A stretch of 64,000 bases of DNA from Linanthus parryae (GCA_023055425.1 JALGPY010000002.1:140241927-140305926); one strand, 5' to 3'; positions 1 through 11,972 are shown, numbered from the stretch's first letter. The notes: generated from the letters alone by a model not told the origin. Made by a program: numbers and translations.

Positions 1-1011
1 ATTAACAAGTCTAGTTAGTTACTCCATTCTGGCCAAGGAAAAAGCATAATATATGAACAATTAGCTAAAAAAACGACTAACATTAAGCAAGATCACAATC
101 TATGAAGAACACGAAGATTCAAGAGTTATAAATTCATACCCTAACCGTGTCAATAGACTAAGATCTTCAATAAGTTCATGAAATCAAATGCCATCCAATA
201 GATCAAATCAAAAAGAATGAAACAAAGCCTTTAATCTGGAAAATATAATAGTCAAAATAAACCCTAGGCTCCCTAGAGAAGCCTAGAAAAATATCTAGCT
301 ACTACTTGAAATCTTAGAAACACGACAAAGTTTCTCCATACAAGTGATTAAAAGAGGGAAGAAGAGATCAAACACTAGAAATCGTGAAGTTTGCGCGATC
401 CGGGCTCTTCTCCTTGCTTGAGGTTGCTTCCAATGGAGTCTCCTTGCTCTCCTCCTTGTTCATGTCTCTCTCGAAACGTGAATGGTTTTAGCTCCGTGAC
501 ATATCGTTAGTAATTGCACAATAGCCCCCTGAAATCTGCTTCTAACTTCGTCGGGCCATAACTTCTTCGCATGAACTCGGATTTAGCTCCGTGACATATC
601 GTTTGAAATCTCTCTAAGTCTACTTTCATTTGGAACTGGTCTCACGTCCAAATTATTTGTAGATATCCAGCTAGTATCAAAATAGTGCAAACTGGTAATC
701 CAAACTCCTCCAATTCGGCTTGTCTTCACTCCACTTGAGCTCCGGTTGTTTCCGAAGTTCGTTCCATGCCTCCTATCAACCGATTAGCAGCCGTTCCTGC
801 CAAGAAAACATGAACAAACATACCAAGCGATCATATTTGACAAATAACAATGAAATATGAATAGAAAACACCCGGAATAACAATATAGCACATGGTGAAC
901 AACAAGTGATAAAACGACCTTTATTCTCTAACTTTGGGCTCAAATCACTCTCAAATACCTATTAACATGTAGTAAATGCTAAATAATTATAGATCCTAAA
1001 TGGCGCTATCA
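1..1011 (-). repeat. Partial LTR of an Athila-like gypsy family
   Basis: Positions about 540-850 align by eye with about 40270-40580, inside the complete LTR at 38776-40748. Shared blocks include tagctccgtgac, ctttcatttt-like tracts, gaagttcgttccatgcc and ataccaagcgat. The right end reads gctatca, so on the minus strand the LTR opens with TGATAG, as its relative opens with TGATAA. The bases from 1012 on are SIRE-like gag, so the LTR was inserted into that gene. The left part is outside the window, so it could be a 5' LTR, a 3' LTR or a solo LTR. The two copies are clearly diverged subfamily members, not recent twins. Confidence 0.75.
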
Positions 1012-2920
1012 ACTTCCTTACCCAGCTGTTAGACCAAGACTGGAATTTAGATTCATATTTAGGGTAAACCATGTTACGTGGTCTAACCCCTTTTCGAACC
1101 CAAATTTGTCTAACATGTCCTTAAAGTTGAAATGGAAATTTTTTTCTCATTGTTTGAGGGTCTCTTCTTCTGAAAGGACAATTCATTTTAACATGAACTG
1201 TTTTGTTGCAGTAATGGCACTTAGGAGCAGTATTGTTACTAGCTTTTACAAATTTGGTATTGTTCTTTCTAGGATAATTTGGATTGTAACCAATACCAGC
1301 TTTGTGAAGAGTCTGTTAGCTTCCTCCAAGAATCAAGTCCAAATTGTGTTCTGAGCCAGTAATTTTTGTCATTGCATACTTAGGATCTTGAAGTTTCTCA
1401 GTTAGAGTAGTATTTTGTGCCACCAATTCATCACAGTGATGTCTTCTAGCAAGAATTTTGTCACTCAGTAAAGAGTTCTCATTAACTACTTTCTTGACTT
1501 TAGTTTTCAAGTCCTTGAAACTGGTTTCCAAGGCTTTGAAATCTCTGTCATAGTTCTTCTAAGAATTTTTAAGGATTTTATTTTTACAAACAGGTTCCAC
1601 GTTTTCTTTTGCTTGCTCATGAACTTTTTCTTTCAAATTTCTAATCTCTTTCAGATAGTCCTTCTCATTTAAAAGCATTGTTCTAAGCTAGCCAGTGAGA
1701 ACATCTGTTGGTTTAGAACTCAAATATTTTACCATTACCTCAATGTTCTTTTCATAATTTTCATCATGCTTGGCCATAAGGCAGAGGTAGGCTTCTTCCT
1801 CCTCAGATTCAGAATCACTAAAGGAATCAAATCACTCCAGGAGGCTACCATAGCTTTCTTCTTTCTGTCATGGTCTTTCTTCTGAAATGACTTTCTTTTC
1901 TTATGTGTATAGTCTCTGATAAGTGTCCTGCATCACCACACTCAAATTAATTCATTAACTTAGCATTATTACCATGACAGACAACTTTACCTTTGTAATC
2001 TGTACTACTGGAGGATCTGTGTTTGTCCTTTTCTGAAGTCTTTGTTTCCAAAGTTCTTCTTCATTTTTAGGATCCTGGTCAAGGATTTGGAAATGAGAGC
2101 AAAGGGATCCTCATCATCATCTTCTTCTGGTTTTGAGATGACTCACTCTCCTTGGCCTTGAGAGCTAAGTTCATGACACTGTCTAGTAAATCTCCATCCA
2201 CTTCATTCATAGAGATCTCATGTGTAAGCAACTTTCCTTCCAAATCATCAATTTGAAGAGATGATATATCTTGAGCTTCTTCAATTGTTGTAGTCTATGG
2301 TTCCCATTTTACTTTAGGAAGACTTCTCAGAATCTTTCTAACATTTTATTCATTGGAAATGTATTCTCCCAATGTATCAAGGTTGTTGACAATATCAGTG
2401 AACCTTTTGAAAATTCCTATGATTGATTCATCTCCATTCATCTTGAACAACTCATATTGCCTGAGGTATATGTTGATCTTAATTTGCTTTACTTGGATGG
2501 TTCCTTCAAAAGTCACTAAAAGCTTGTCCCAGATCTCCTTGGCAGTTTTGCAACCTGAAATCCAGTTAAAGTCATCTGCACTCAAAGAAAAATATAAGAG
2601 ATTCATATCTCTACAATTTTTAGAAAATTGTTCTAGTTCAGAAGCAGAAAGTGAATCCTCATATTTGGGAGTTCTGAACCCATATTTCTCAGTATAGAAT
2701 ATGTGAGGACCCTTCTGAATGATAGTCAAAAGTTCCATATCTTGATCAATGATGAACATTTTTATCGAGGCTTTCTAGTGCACAAAGTTGTCACCACAGA
2801 ACAAGGGAGGTCTATTAGCAGCTCTTCCCTGTGAGAAACCACCATCTCCTTCAGTTTTCATAATCACAAGATTGTTAGATATATGCAGTGATGCAATCTC
2901 TGATACCAATTTAAGGGTAG
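1012..2920 (-). pseudogene. SIRE/Maximus-like copia gag (element 1), broken
   Basis: Read on the minus strand from the primer site leftwards. The N-terminal gag part (2759-2346) contains the copia UBN2-type pattern with KEIWDKLLVTFEG and a following YELFKMNGDESI stretch, closely matching the second SIRE-like copy at 26067-26990. Next come an acidic linker, a degraded zinc knuckle near 1910-1960, a lysine/glutamate-rich coiled-coil segment (about 1316-1790), and a clear knuckle CHYCNKTVHVKMNC (CX2CX4HX4C) near 1180-1222. A long gag with a coiled coil is typical of the SIRE lineage. Several stops and shifts break it, and an Athila-like LTR cuts it at 1011/1012. Pol would lie left of the window. 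Confidence 0.8.
2898..2908 (-). other. Primer binding site, initiator tRNA-Met type
   Basis: The plus strand reads ctctgatacca, so the minus strand reads TGGTATCAGAG. This is the standard complement of the 3' end of plant initiator tRNA-Met used by most copia elements. It lies 12 bases from the end of LTR-1, which fixes the element orientation as minus. Confidence 0.85.
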
Positions 2921-4292
2921 TACAGTAGGATTAATTACAGGATCAATACTCTAGAAGGGGGGGGTTGAAAAGAGTATGGCAACTTTTGAAACTTTTTCTA
3001 AAAGAGTGGTTTCAAATGAATTTGTGAAATGAAGCAAGTAATTCAAGGCCTTGAAATGAGTTTTGGGTCCTTGTCAGGTCCTTGGAATCAAAACAGATAG
3101 TAAAGAGAAAGCTGAAAGTTTTCAAGGCCTTCAAATAAGGTCGAAACACTTGAGCTGAAAACCTGTTTTATGCAGTTTGTATACTAAGTAAAATGCTGCA
3201 AAGTAAAGGGAAGAGACACAATGATTTATAGAGTTCAGCCCACATGGACCTACGTCTCTACCTCAGGGACTTAATCCTTGCAGGATTTTTAACTCAATTC
3301 TCATGAATCAAAAGCTAAGACCCTAGATATCAAGCACAAACAGATGTCTTACTCTGTTACAGCTTGTGGTTCTCACTAACCTATCTTGTACCTTTTCTAG
3401 GTAACTAATTAACTAAGACTTCTCTATTGTTCAACTTGAACAATCCACGAGAACAAGAACTAGAAGTATTATCAGAATGATATACAAATAAAGCACAGAA
3501 TAGAAGAACACTAGAACAGGGTCTGAGGATGAATATGCAGTGTTCTTCATCAGATTGGATGATTCGATCTGCTTCTTTGTTGCTTGTCAATCTCTGTAAA
3601 GTGCTTGAGAATTTCCGTAAGAGTCCTGTTGTTATTTCTTCAAGCCTTCCCAATTTTATGCAGCTGTTTGAATTTAATATCTTGCAGGATCTTCATTAAC
3701 AGACTTTCCGAAAAATAAGTAGCAAACCTTTGACTCTTCCAACAGCTCTTCCAACAGATAGTTGCTTAGTATCTTCAAAGATACTAACTTTATCTTGTTT
3801 GTTGGAGGGTTGGGAAGCTTTAAATGTACCAGATAAATGTGCATAATAAATATGTGAGATTGATTTCCATTCTGCAATCGAATAAGTTAGGAAACAATCC
3901 TCCTGCAAAATAGAAACAAAATATAACTGCACAAACTGAGTCAAACACATAGATTAATCATAGGACATAGTAGAGAAATGATATGTCTTTCATCATCATG
4001 TAATAGATGATCAATTATAAGAGATTAGGAGTTTAAATAAGATCATCAGCTCCCTCTAATTTCATGCCAGAAACTGCAGCGTTAGTTTCAAACAAGTTTA
4101 AATAAGATCATCAGCTCCCCCTAAGTTCATGCCAGAAACTGTAGTGTTAGTTTCAAACGAGTTTAAATAAGATCATCAGCTCCCCCTAAGTTCATTCCAG
4201 AAACTGGAGTGTTAGTTTCAAACCTTTGAAATCAGTTTCAAGGCCTTAAATACACAAGCTGTTTCAAGCCTTTGAAACATGCTGAACTTACA
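2921..4292 (-). repeat. SIRE-like LTR-1
   Basis: This LTR aligns along its length with LTR-2 and LTR-3. All three share the block gatcaatactctagaagg followed by a G-run and ttgaa, the block cctacgtctctacctc, and an A/T-rich end with repeated aaggccttgaaa motifs. Its right end is cttaca (TGTAAG on the minus strand). Its left end begins tacagtagg, next to the primer site. A TATA-like GCATAAAA lies on the minus strand near 3655. The length is 1372 bp against about 1250 for the other two; part of the excess is a repeated block, about 4025-4200, carrying three copies of 'ataagatcatcagctcc'. Confidence 0.85.
4025..4210. repeat. Three-copy direct repeat of about 70 bp inside LTR-1
   Basis: The phrase 'gtttaaataagatcatcag' followed by ctccccctaa, a variant of ttcatgccagaaactg, then cagtgttagtttcaaac-like sequence occurs three times, starting near 4030, 4092 and 4160. 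LTR-2 and LTR-3 carry only one looser counterpart. The expansion therefore looks specific to LTR-1. Confidence 0.75.
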
Positions 4293-4309
4293 ATCTCCCC
4301 TAGAAGGGG
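4293..4309 (-). other. 17-bp remnant joining PBS-side and PPT ends of SIRE-like copies
   Basis: Between the right end of LTR-1 (cttaca) and the left end of LTR-2 (tacagtagg) lies only atctcccctagaagggg. The left half, atctcccct, matches the polypurine tract beside LTR-2 (atctcccccttg at 20522). The right half, agaagggg, occupies the place just inside an LTR where the primer-site leader starts. It looks like an internal region reduced to its two ends. Confidence 0.6.
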
Positions 4310-4967
4310 TACAGTAGGTGGAAATGTAGGATCAATACTCTAGAGGGGGGGGGGTTGAATAGAGTATGCCAACTTTTGCTAAAACTTGCAAGAGAAGTGG
4401 TTTCAAAATAGTTTGTGAAGAGTAAGTAAAGTTCATGGCCTTGAAATAAGTTTCAAGTCCTTGGAATGTGAGCAGTTAAGTATAAAAATAAGTAGTCTTT
4501 TTTAAGGCCTTGAAATGAGTTTCACACCCTTGAAATGAACCTCTTTGAAAGCTGCAAATGATCTAAGTATGAAGCTGTAAAGTAGATGCAAGAGACACAA
4601 GATATATAGAGTCCAGTCCACTTGGACCTACGTCTCTACCTCTGGGATCTTCTCCCTGCAGGATTTTCAACTCAATTCTTATTAATCCACAGCTAAGACC
4701 TAGATCTCAAGAACAGAGAGATACCTTAATCTGTTACAGCTTGTGGTTCTCTCTAACCTATCTAGTACCTGCTCTAGCTATCTGATTAACTAATAATTAT
4801 CTATTGTTAACTTAAAACAATCTTGGAGAATAAGAACTAGAAGTATAAACAAGAAGACATACAAATGAAGTAAAGAACAGAAGAACAAAGAAAATGAAAC
4901 TGATGTGAGAGTGCAGTGTTCTTCTGAGAATTGGATTAAGAATTTGATCTGCTTCTTTGTTGCTTGG
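4310..4967 (-). repeat. SIRE-like LTR-2, left part
   Basis: This matches 27069-27720 of LTR-3 almost throughout, including the G-run, cctacgtctctacctc and the stretch ending gcttctttgttgcttgg. It stops where the Tat-like gypsy element starts. The rest of the LTR is at 19931-20521. The last five bases, cttgg (4963-4967), are the left copy of the target duplication. Confidence 0.9.
4963..4967. other. Left target-site duplication CTTGG
   Basis: CTTGG stands directly before the gypsy LTR start (TGTAGATAG) and again directly after its end (TGCACA) at 19926-19930. The uninterrupted LTR-3 has a single cttgg at the equivalent place (near 27713). This proves insertion with a 5-bp duplication. Confidence 0.95.
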
Positions 4968-5596
4968 TGTAGATAGTGCTTTCTGAGCTGACAGATCTTG
5001 GCCACGTGGCAACCATCCAACACACCATATTGTGCTCCACACACACTGGATCACCAGCCGGGCTGATCCATGTGGGGGCTGCGAGACAGGGCCCTCGCAT
5101 ACCATTGCACGGGACTTGTAGGGACTTAGTGGTTTGGAGGCTAGAGTAAGTCCTGTCGCGTGCGAGCCAAGCCCGCGCGCGACCTTTAGTAACTGCTTTG
5201 AGAGATTTATGGCACGAGCTCCATAAACCCGGTCAATCCGGTCAAACCCGGTCAACCCCATAACGGTTCCGGTATTCGCGCATAACATGCTGTAACGGTC
5301 CCTATATACGCGGACGAACGTGCCGTTGTGGTTAAGCTAATTAAGTCGCCATTGATGGGCGCATTAACCACACAACAAAGGTCACATTCTCTGCTATATA
5401 TAGGACGTTAACCTTTCCGTAAAAAGGAGGACACACACCAGCCATACGTGGAAGCTCTGCCAAACCTCTGTCTCTCTCTCAGACATTACTACTGCCTTAC
5501 TCTCTCCCTACACACAACCCAACTCTTCCTGTGCCATCTCTGATCCTCTAATAACGGTGTACACGGAGTTCTCCCCGCCGGAATCTCGTGTGCACA
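4968..5596 (+). repeat. Tat-like 5' LTR
   Basis: The LTR starts TGTAGATAGTG and ends GTGTGCACA. It is nearly identical to 19298-19925. It contains a ggtcaatccggtcaaacccg-type short repeat near 5230-5255 and ends in a pyrimidine-rich leader (ctctgtctctctctc) typical of the R/U5 part. Confidence 0.95.
5392..5403 (+). promoter_or_regulatory. TATA box of the Tat-like 5' LTR
   Basis: gctatatatagg stands about 195 bp before the LTR end, upstream of a CT-rich leader. The same box is found in the 3' LTR at about 19722-19733. It is the likely Pol II promoter of the element. Confidence 0.7.
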
Positions 5597-5599
5597 TTT

Positions 5600-5618
5600 T
5601 GGTGAACCCGACGTGAAC
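5600..5618 (+). other. Probable primer binding site of the Tat-like element
   Basis: Three bases after the LTR end the sequence reads TGGTGAACCCGACGTGAAC. The TGG start fits the CCA end of a tRNA, and the position is right for a primer site. I cannot assign the tRNA species with confidence. Confidence 0.6.
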
Positions 5619-5636
5619 TTACCATCAAAAGCAACC

Positions 5637-7400
5637 ATGTCTCAGGAGGATGACATCAGTAACAGATCGCCCTCTACCGAAGCCGCCTCAGGAGAGGAGA
5701 TCCGCCGCACTCCTACGACCACCGGTGAAGCCCCGACGCTAGAGGCCTTGGACGCTACCATCCAGAGTCAGGCAAAGGCTCTCAAAGCTCAATCTGCGCA
5801 GTTAGAACGGATCATGGCTGTCTTGGGGACTCTTGCACCAAACCCTGCACCAGCCACCGCCGTTTCTCAGGGAGGAGGAGCCCCACCGCTCAAGGACTGG
5901 GAGTGTCAACCACACCCCCCAACCCTAATCTATAGACTCCACCGGCGATTAAGCAGCTACCCTCAATTCAAGGGTCAACAGCTCAAATGTTGCCCCTCAA
6001 TGCTCATACTCCTCAGCCTCCGGCTTTGGTACCTAATCCGGCCTCGCAGTATCCCTTGCCTCCTCCAGCGGCAATCTGGGGCAATGTGAACGCCCAATAT
6101 GTTCCCAATCCTCCTGCGGCATATGTGTCGCCTCCGCCTGCGGCAACTCCTCCTCCTGCTACCGAGGGAAACACTCCAGAGTGTATGAAGTCTCTGCAGA
6201 AGCGCATAGACACCATCCTGGCTAACCAATCATTCGCGGATACCATCATCCCGAAGTTAAACAACGATCCTCCTATCCCGCGAGAGATCTATCTCATGCC
6301 TAACCCGGTTGGGTACAAGGCTCCTAAATGGGACAAGTTCGAAGATGTCAATGGAAACGATCATGAACATGTCATGCGTTTCATCGATGTCATGGGGCCG
6401 AATGGAGCCGATCCCAAACTGCTGATGCGAGAGTTCCCGAAATCCTTGGGGAACGTAGCGTACAAGTGGTACAGGACGTTGGAAGCTGGGTCCGTAAAGA
6501 CCTGGGACGACATGGTCCAATAGTTCTACACCAAGTTCTTCCAGATGGAGGAAAAGGTGACAATGATCCACCTCTCGCGGATGTATCAGTAGCGCGAGGA
6601 GGACGGAATAACTTTCATCAAGAAGTTCAGGGCGAAGTCCTTGGAATGCAAAGATCCGATGCTCGAAATTAGGCTCGTAGAGATATGCCTGCAGTGCATG
6701 CGAGATGAATACAAAGGTATGCTCATCAACCTGCAAACGCCTACGTTTTCAAAACTGATCGAATGTACGAAGAACATCGAGCCTATAGTGGAGAGGCAGA
6801 AAAAGAGAAGCACCCCAGAGCGATCCTCGGAAGGTACTACTTTCAAAATCGGGAGATTCAGCTATAAGAAGGGACGCGAAGCTGAAGTCAATACAGTTTC
6901 ACCCCAGAAGCAGGCGAAGATTGTGAACTTTGACGCGCCACCTCTGCCATGTTCGGTGGAAGAAGCAAGCGACCTCTGCAGGCAATGGCGCAAGGACGGT
7001 GTCCTATCGCCACTCGAGAGGGCACCCTCCAAGGAGATGGTGAGGGAACCGAAGTGGTGCGAGTAACACGGCAAGGTCATGCATCCCACAGCGGATTGTA
7101 AGAAGATCAGGATTGTATTCAGCCAAAAGATGAAGAATGCGAGCTGATCGTCAGTGACCACAGGAAGGATGTGCGCAACAATCCACTTCCTGCCCATGCG
7201 GAGCAAGAGTCTAAAGGTAAAGAGGTCGCTATGATCTCGATTGTGGATCTGGAAGAGGTCGCAGACGATGGTCTACCCATCATTGCCGAAGTCCATGACG
7301 ATGAGGACTACAGCGTAGACACGGAGGACGAACGTGCCGACCGGATGAAGGGGTCGCACGGCTTCAGTAGATTCTTCAACGAGATCAACTTCTCAGATAA
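5637..7400 (+). pseudogene. Tat-like gag, broken
   Basis: The best start is ATG 5637 (MSQEDD...), since the upstream in-frame ATG at 5613 overlaps the primer site. The N-terminus is Ala/Pro-rich with a short helical stretch. After a frameshift near 5940-5990 comes a Pro-rich linker, then the Retrotrans_gag region (about 6250-6760) with WDKFEDVNGNDHEHVMRF and LGNVAYKWYRTLEAG. In-frame stops occur at 6521-6523 (TAG), about 6590 and 7064-7066 (TAA). Shortly before and after the last stop, C..H...H..C-spaced residues (WCE, HGKVMHPTADC) resemble a degenerate zinc-binding site. The end is acidic and runs towards protease. This is the capsid-forming protein in the cytoplasm, not functional here. Confidence 0.85.
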
Positions 7401-7413
7401 ATGCCGGACATAA

Positions 7414-8247
7414 ATGACGAAAGCGATCTTAAGGGTAGCAGAAGACTACGAGGACGATCTCGTAGTCTCCAATGGGAAAGTCATCATGGCGTCTCGCTCT
7501 ACAGAAAAGATTATGACCTTTTCCGCGAGCGACAAAAAGACAGATGCGAGCCACCAGAGGCCTCTGTATGTGACGGCCATCATCAATGGCGTCGAGTTCA
7601 AAAGAGCGTTCGTCGACGGAGGAGCAGCAATTAACGTCGTTTCGCTCCACACAGTGAAGCCAGCAGGGATCCCCGAGTACAAGATTGTCAAACGTCCATC
7701 CCCGTTGATGGGATTCGGAAGTGACTCCAGAATGACGATAGGATGGATCCGCCTGGGCGTCCAGATCGGCAAAATCAAGTGCTCAGCAAAGTTCTATGTC
7801 ATAGATGCGAACACTACGTGTCATATGATCATAGGTCGAGCCTGGATTCATCGCTTTGATGCTGTCCCTTCAACAGCTCATCAAGTGATGAAAGCTATTT
7901 GGAACGACAGAATAGTCGAGATACCGGCTTCAACGAATCCATTCAACATGGACGAAGCACATCTCAGCGAGGCGGTGTGGTTCACCGAGATGGCGGATGA
8001 GCAAACACCGGGACCATTCAACCCTACTCCTTTACCCCTATGGGAAGATATCAAGGATCAGTCACCTCCGGGAGTGATGGTGACCAGGGAGGATGCCAAG
8101 GAAAAGCCGCCCACGCGGGAAGAGGCGTCGCGGATCGCCTACCAGCGAAAGAACGTGTATACTCTGAAGAGAATAGCAAAGCATGACTCTGAAGGCAAGG
8201 ATATAGAGAGCTTCTACGCCAACGGGAAAAAGTGCTATCGCATATGA
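7414..8247 (+). pseudogene. Tat-like aspartic protease segment of pol
   Basis: This is an open frame of 277 codons. The retropepsin active-site motif reads FVDGGAAINVV (around 7607-7640), followed by a flap-like region and IIGRAWIHRF near the end of the domain, which is the plant gypsy protease layout. The domain would process the Gag-Pol polyprotein. The frame ends at a TGA (8245-8247), and the same frame reopens at once into the RT part, so this is a single stop inside pol rather than a gene end. Confidence 0.85.
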
Positions 8248-8259
8248 AGTTGCGCGGGG

Positions 8260-9983
8260 GTGTCCTCACGCGGGCATGGGGATATCCCTGAGCAAATAAA
8301 CCAAATCGAGCAAGTTGCGGTTACGGAAAAACCAATGCAGGGCACTCAAGACGAAAAGCTCAAAGAAGCACCCGAATGCATGGAAGACAAACCCAGACCG
8401 CAAAAGCTAGAGCTAAAGGAGGTGTTCCTAAGCCCGAACGAAGAAAAGAAAAGGCCAGTCTTTCTAAGTGCGGACCTCACAAGCGAAGAGGAGAAAGGTC
8501 TGCTACAGCTCCTGACTGAATACAAGGACGTGTTCGCATGGGAGTATGATGAGATGCCCGGTCTGGACACAAGTATCACTATGCACCGTTTAGACATCAT
8601 TCCGGGGTCTAAGCCGGTAAAGCAGAGCACAAGAAGCTTCAGGCCGGAGCTTAACGTGAAGATTAAGCAGGAGATTGTCAAACTCCTGGACGCCAAGTTC
8701 ATAGAGCCGAATCATCATCCCACATGGCTGGCCAACATTGTGCCAGTGGTAAATAAGAACGGACAGCTTCGCATTTGCGTGGATTTCCGGGATCTCAATC
8801 GTTTCTGCCCCAAGGACGATTTTCCGCTCCCCAACATTGATCTGCTTATTGATTCGACAGCGGGTCATCGCATGTTCAGTTTCATGGACGGCTTCAGCGG
8901 ATACAATCAGATCAAGATGGACCCTGAAGATGCGCAGAAAACTGCATTCATCACCCCGTTGGGGTATTCAACTATACGGTGATGCCTTTCGGTCTCAAAA
9001 ACGCAGGTGCAACTTACCAGAGGGCCATGATGGCCCTATTCCACGACATGATGCACAAGGAAGTGGAATTTTATGTGGACGACCTGGTGGTTAAATCCAA
9101 GCAGGAGGCAGATCACCTGGCGGATTTACGGAAAGTGTTCAATAGATGCAGACGCTTTCAACGGAAGATGAATCCCATGAAGTGCGCATTCGGGGTAACA
9201 TCAGGGAAGTTCTTAGGATGCGTGGTGCATCGCCAAGGAATCGAGCCTGATCCTGCGAAAGTATCAGCCATCACAGGCATGACTCCGCCACATAACCAAA
9301 GTGCCTTGAAGACGTTTTTTGGAAAGCTATCATATCTGCGGAGATTCATCCCAGCGATTGCCGAAATCACCTACTGTTTTAGTGCCCTTCTCAAGAAAGA
9401 TGCCCTATACAGCTGGACCCTGGAGCACGAAGCTGCGTTCGGGAAACTAAAGGATCTGCTGACGTCTTCAGAAATAATGATCGCGCCTCAATTAGGATCA
9501 CCGCTTTTGCTGTATCTGACGTCAACGAGAAAGTCCATAGGAGCACTTTTGGCTCAGGAGTACGAGGGCCAAGAAAGGCCCATCTACTACATCTCTCGCA
9601 TCGTGCAGCCCGCAGAATCAAGGTACACGGACATCGAGCGCCATTGCTTTGCCCTATTCTTCGTAATAGAAAAGCTGAGACACTACTTTGCGTCGCACAA
9701 AGTGGTGGTGGTCACAAAAAGTGATCCCATACGATATCTCCTGACTCACACCACTCATGGGGGAAGATTGGCAAAATGGTATATGACCATCTCTCAATAC
9801 GATATCACATGCGTGCGACCGCGGGCGATTAAGTCGCAGGCGGTGGCGGACTTGTTGGCACAGTTCCCGGATAACAGTCACGAGCCTGTGATTGAAGAAG
9901 AATTTGAAGGACCTGAGATCTATGCAGTTGATTTGCCTTATTGGGCGCTCCATTTTGACGGATCATCCACAAGGAAATGTTGA
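8260..9983 (+). pseudogene. Tat-like reverse transcriptase plus RT-linked RNase H
   Basis: The RT fingers and palm include LRICVDFRDLNRFCPKDDFP and FSFMDGFSGYNQIKMDPED. The catalytic FYVDDLVV is intact near 9070. A one-base shift near 8960-8980 splits the domain into two frames. Downstream is the RT-linked RNase H region (IGALLAQEYEG, YYISRIVQPAESRYTDIE, TKSDPIRYLL). Its first acidic position is not obvious, as is common when a second RNase H is present. The segment ends with a TGA at 9981-9983 inside the start of the second RNase H. Confidence 0.9.
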
Positions 9984-10700
9984 GGCATTGGGATAGTCTT
10001 GACCAAGCCAGATGGGGAGGTCATACAGATGTCCGCAAAGCTTGACTTCGCAGTCACCAACAACGAGGCAGAATATGAAGCCCTCATAGCGGGACTTCGT
10101 GCAACGAAAGCTTTGGAAGTAAGCAACTTGACGGTCATGGTGGACTCCAAGCTAATCCTCAAGCAAGCCTCGGGCGAGTACGGTTTGAAGGAGATAAACC
10201 TTCTGTCCTACCGGACCTTGGTACAAAAACTAGTGCAACAGTTCTGCGATGTTAGGTACGAGCACAAGCCCCGAGCGGATAACAGGCATGCAGACCCTTT
10301 GGCCACCTTGGGATCCAAGGTTAGCACAGAAAAATGTCCTGCAAGAATTCTGATCGAAGTGCGAACATCGTCGGCGTTAACACAAGACGCGTGCGACGAA
10401 GAATGTATAGACGATGGGGACTGGAGAAAGTCAATCTTACGGGCCATCGCAGAAGGTACGAGCAGCGAGAATTGGCCATCCACAAAGGGGTATTGCGTAC
10501 ATGACAACACCCTCTATTACAAGGGCCCTGGCGGAATACTTATGCGATGCGTCTCCGAGCAAGAAGGACAGCTGCTGTTAGAAAAGATCCATCAACATGC
10601 TTGCGGGGAAAGCGAAGTGTCAATCTATCGGAAAGCCCAGAGATATGGCATTCACTGGCCGGACATGTCAACGGCCGCGGCACTGATACAAGGAAAGTGA
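9930..10700 (+). pseudogene. Second (archaeal/plant-type) RNase H plus first zinc module
   Basis: The sequence has the acidic series of a type I RNase H: WALHFDGSST, NNEAEYEALIAGL, MVDSKLIL and RADNRHADPLATLGS. Having this domain in addition to the RT-linked RNase H is a hallmark of the Tat clade. It is cut by a TGA at 9981-9983. From about 10430 the frame continues into a WRKSILRAIAEG-type linker and an H..C zinc-like module (KIHQHACGESEVSIYRKAQR, GIHWPDM), ending at a TGA at 10698-10700. Confidence 0.85.
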
Positions 10701-11972
10701 GAGAGTTGCGCACTGATCAAAGACTCTTTACTCATTGCTCTGACCGATGATGATGCGGATTGGAGGAAACCACTCTTTGATTTTCTCACCCAGGGCGCCG
10801 TACCCGAATCGAGAAAAGATGCTGAGAAATTGAGGAGGAAAGCATCCCGATACGTAGTACAAGAAAACCTGCTTTGGCGAAGAGGCCATGAGGGCAACTT
10901 GCTGCGATGTCTAGACAGCAGGGAGGCACAAGAAGTGATGGACCTTTCTCATCAGGGGGGTGCGAAATTATGCAGGCAACTCCTCTCAATTGGATATTTT
11001 TGGCCCACGATGGAGGCTGATTGCCGCACCAAAGTACGACGCTGCCAGGAGTGTCAATTTAAAGGAAATCGAGTGCACGCTCCTGCTGTAGATCTACATG
11101 CATTGGGAACACCATGGCCTTTTCACACATGGGCTCTGGATTTTATTGGCCCCATTCGACCAAACTCGCACGGGAATCACTTCATTCTCACCGCGACTGA
11201 GTTTTTCACCAAATGGGTAGAAGCGATACCACTGAAAACGGCAAATGCGCTAGCTGTGGTCCATTTCATCCAAGAAAACATCATATGCAGGTTAGGAATT
11301 CCCAACACCATCCTTTCAGATAATGGCACTCCTTTTGTTAATCGCCAGGTGGATGCGAAGATAGCAGAATACAACATCAGGCAGATATGCTCCACCCCCT
11401 ACTACCCGAAAGGCAATGGGAAAGCAGAAGCGACCAACAAGACGCTGTTGAGGATCTTGAGCAAGATGGTCGCAGATGACCACAAGAAGTGGGCTGATTC
11501 CTTAAGCATAGCCCTGTGGGCTTACCGGACTTCTCCAAGGACACCCACAGGGGTCTCACCATTCCTCCTATGCTATGGGGCTGAGGCTGTGGTACCTGCG
11601 GAGGTGAAAGTTAACTCAGCAAGATTGGCCTTCCACGCATTGTACGAAAATCAATGCGATCATGACTTAGTCTTGCTAGAGGAAAAGCGAGAGCAAGCTA
11701 AAAGGACCAACAAACGGTATCAAGAAAGGATTGCTCGTGCGTACAATAAAACAGTCCAACGGAGAGATTTCGCAGTTGGAGATTTGGTCTTGCGCGCATC
11801 TGACCATTGCATGCGAGAGGCGGCTCACCCGAAGTTCGCAGCCAATTGGGAAGGGCCCTTTGAAGTCACATAAGTCTTTGTCAGTGGTTACTGTAGCATA
11901 CGGAGGTTGCACGGAACAACCTCAACTCCAAGCTCAGTCAACAAGCGCTGGATTAAGATAAACTATCCCTGA
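10701..11972 (+). pseudogene. Tat-like integrase
   Basis: A linker (DADWRKPLFDFLTQG) leads to the HHCC zinc finger (SHQGGAKLCRQLLSIGYFWP, then RRCQECQ). The catalytic core follows, with the DDE triad visible as WALDFIGPIRP (D), ILSDNGTPF (D) and KGNGKAEATNKTL (E). The C-terminal part (DLVLRASD, PKFAANWEGPFEVT) is the usual basic end. A TAA at 11871-11873 interrupts the C-terminus about 33 codons before the natural-looking TGA at 11970-11972. No chromodomain is seen, as expected for Tat. The main open stretch is 347 codons (10830-11873). Confidence 0.9.

Noticed and set aside
4812..5288. 158-residue minus-strand ORF, nearly repeated at 19175-19591
   Set aside because: Both lie in the two copies of the Tat-like LTR and appear twice only because the LTR does.
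6257..6736. Minus-strand ORF of 159 residues opposite gag
   Set aside because: It is a shadow of the gag reading frame on the other strand; no domain.
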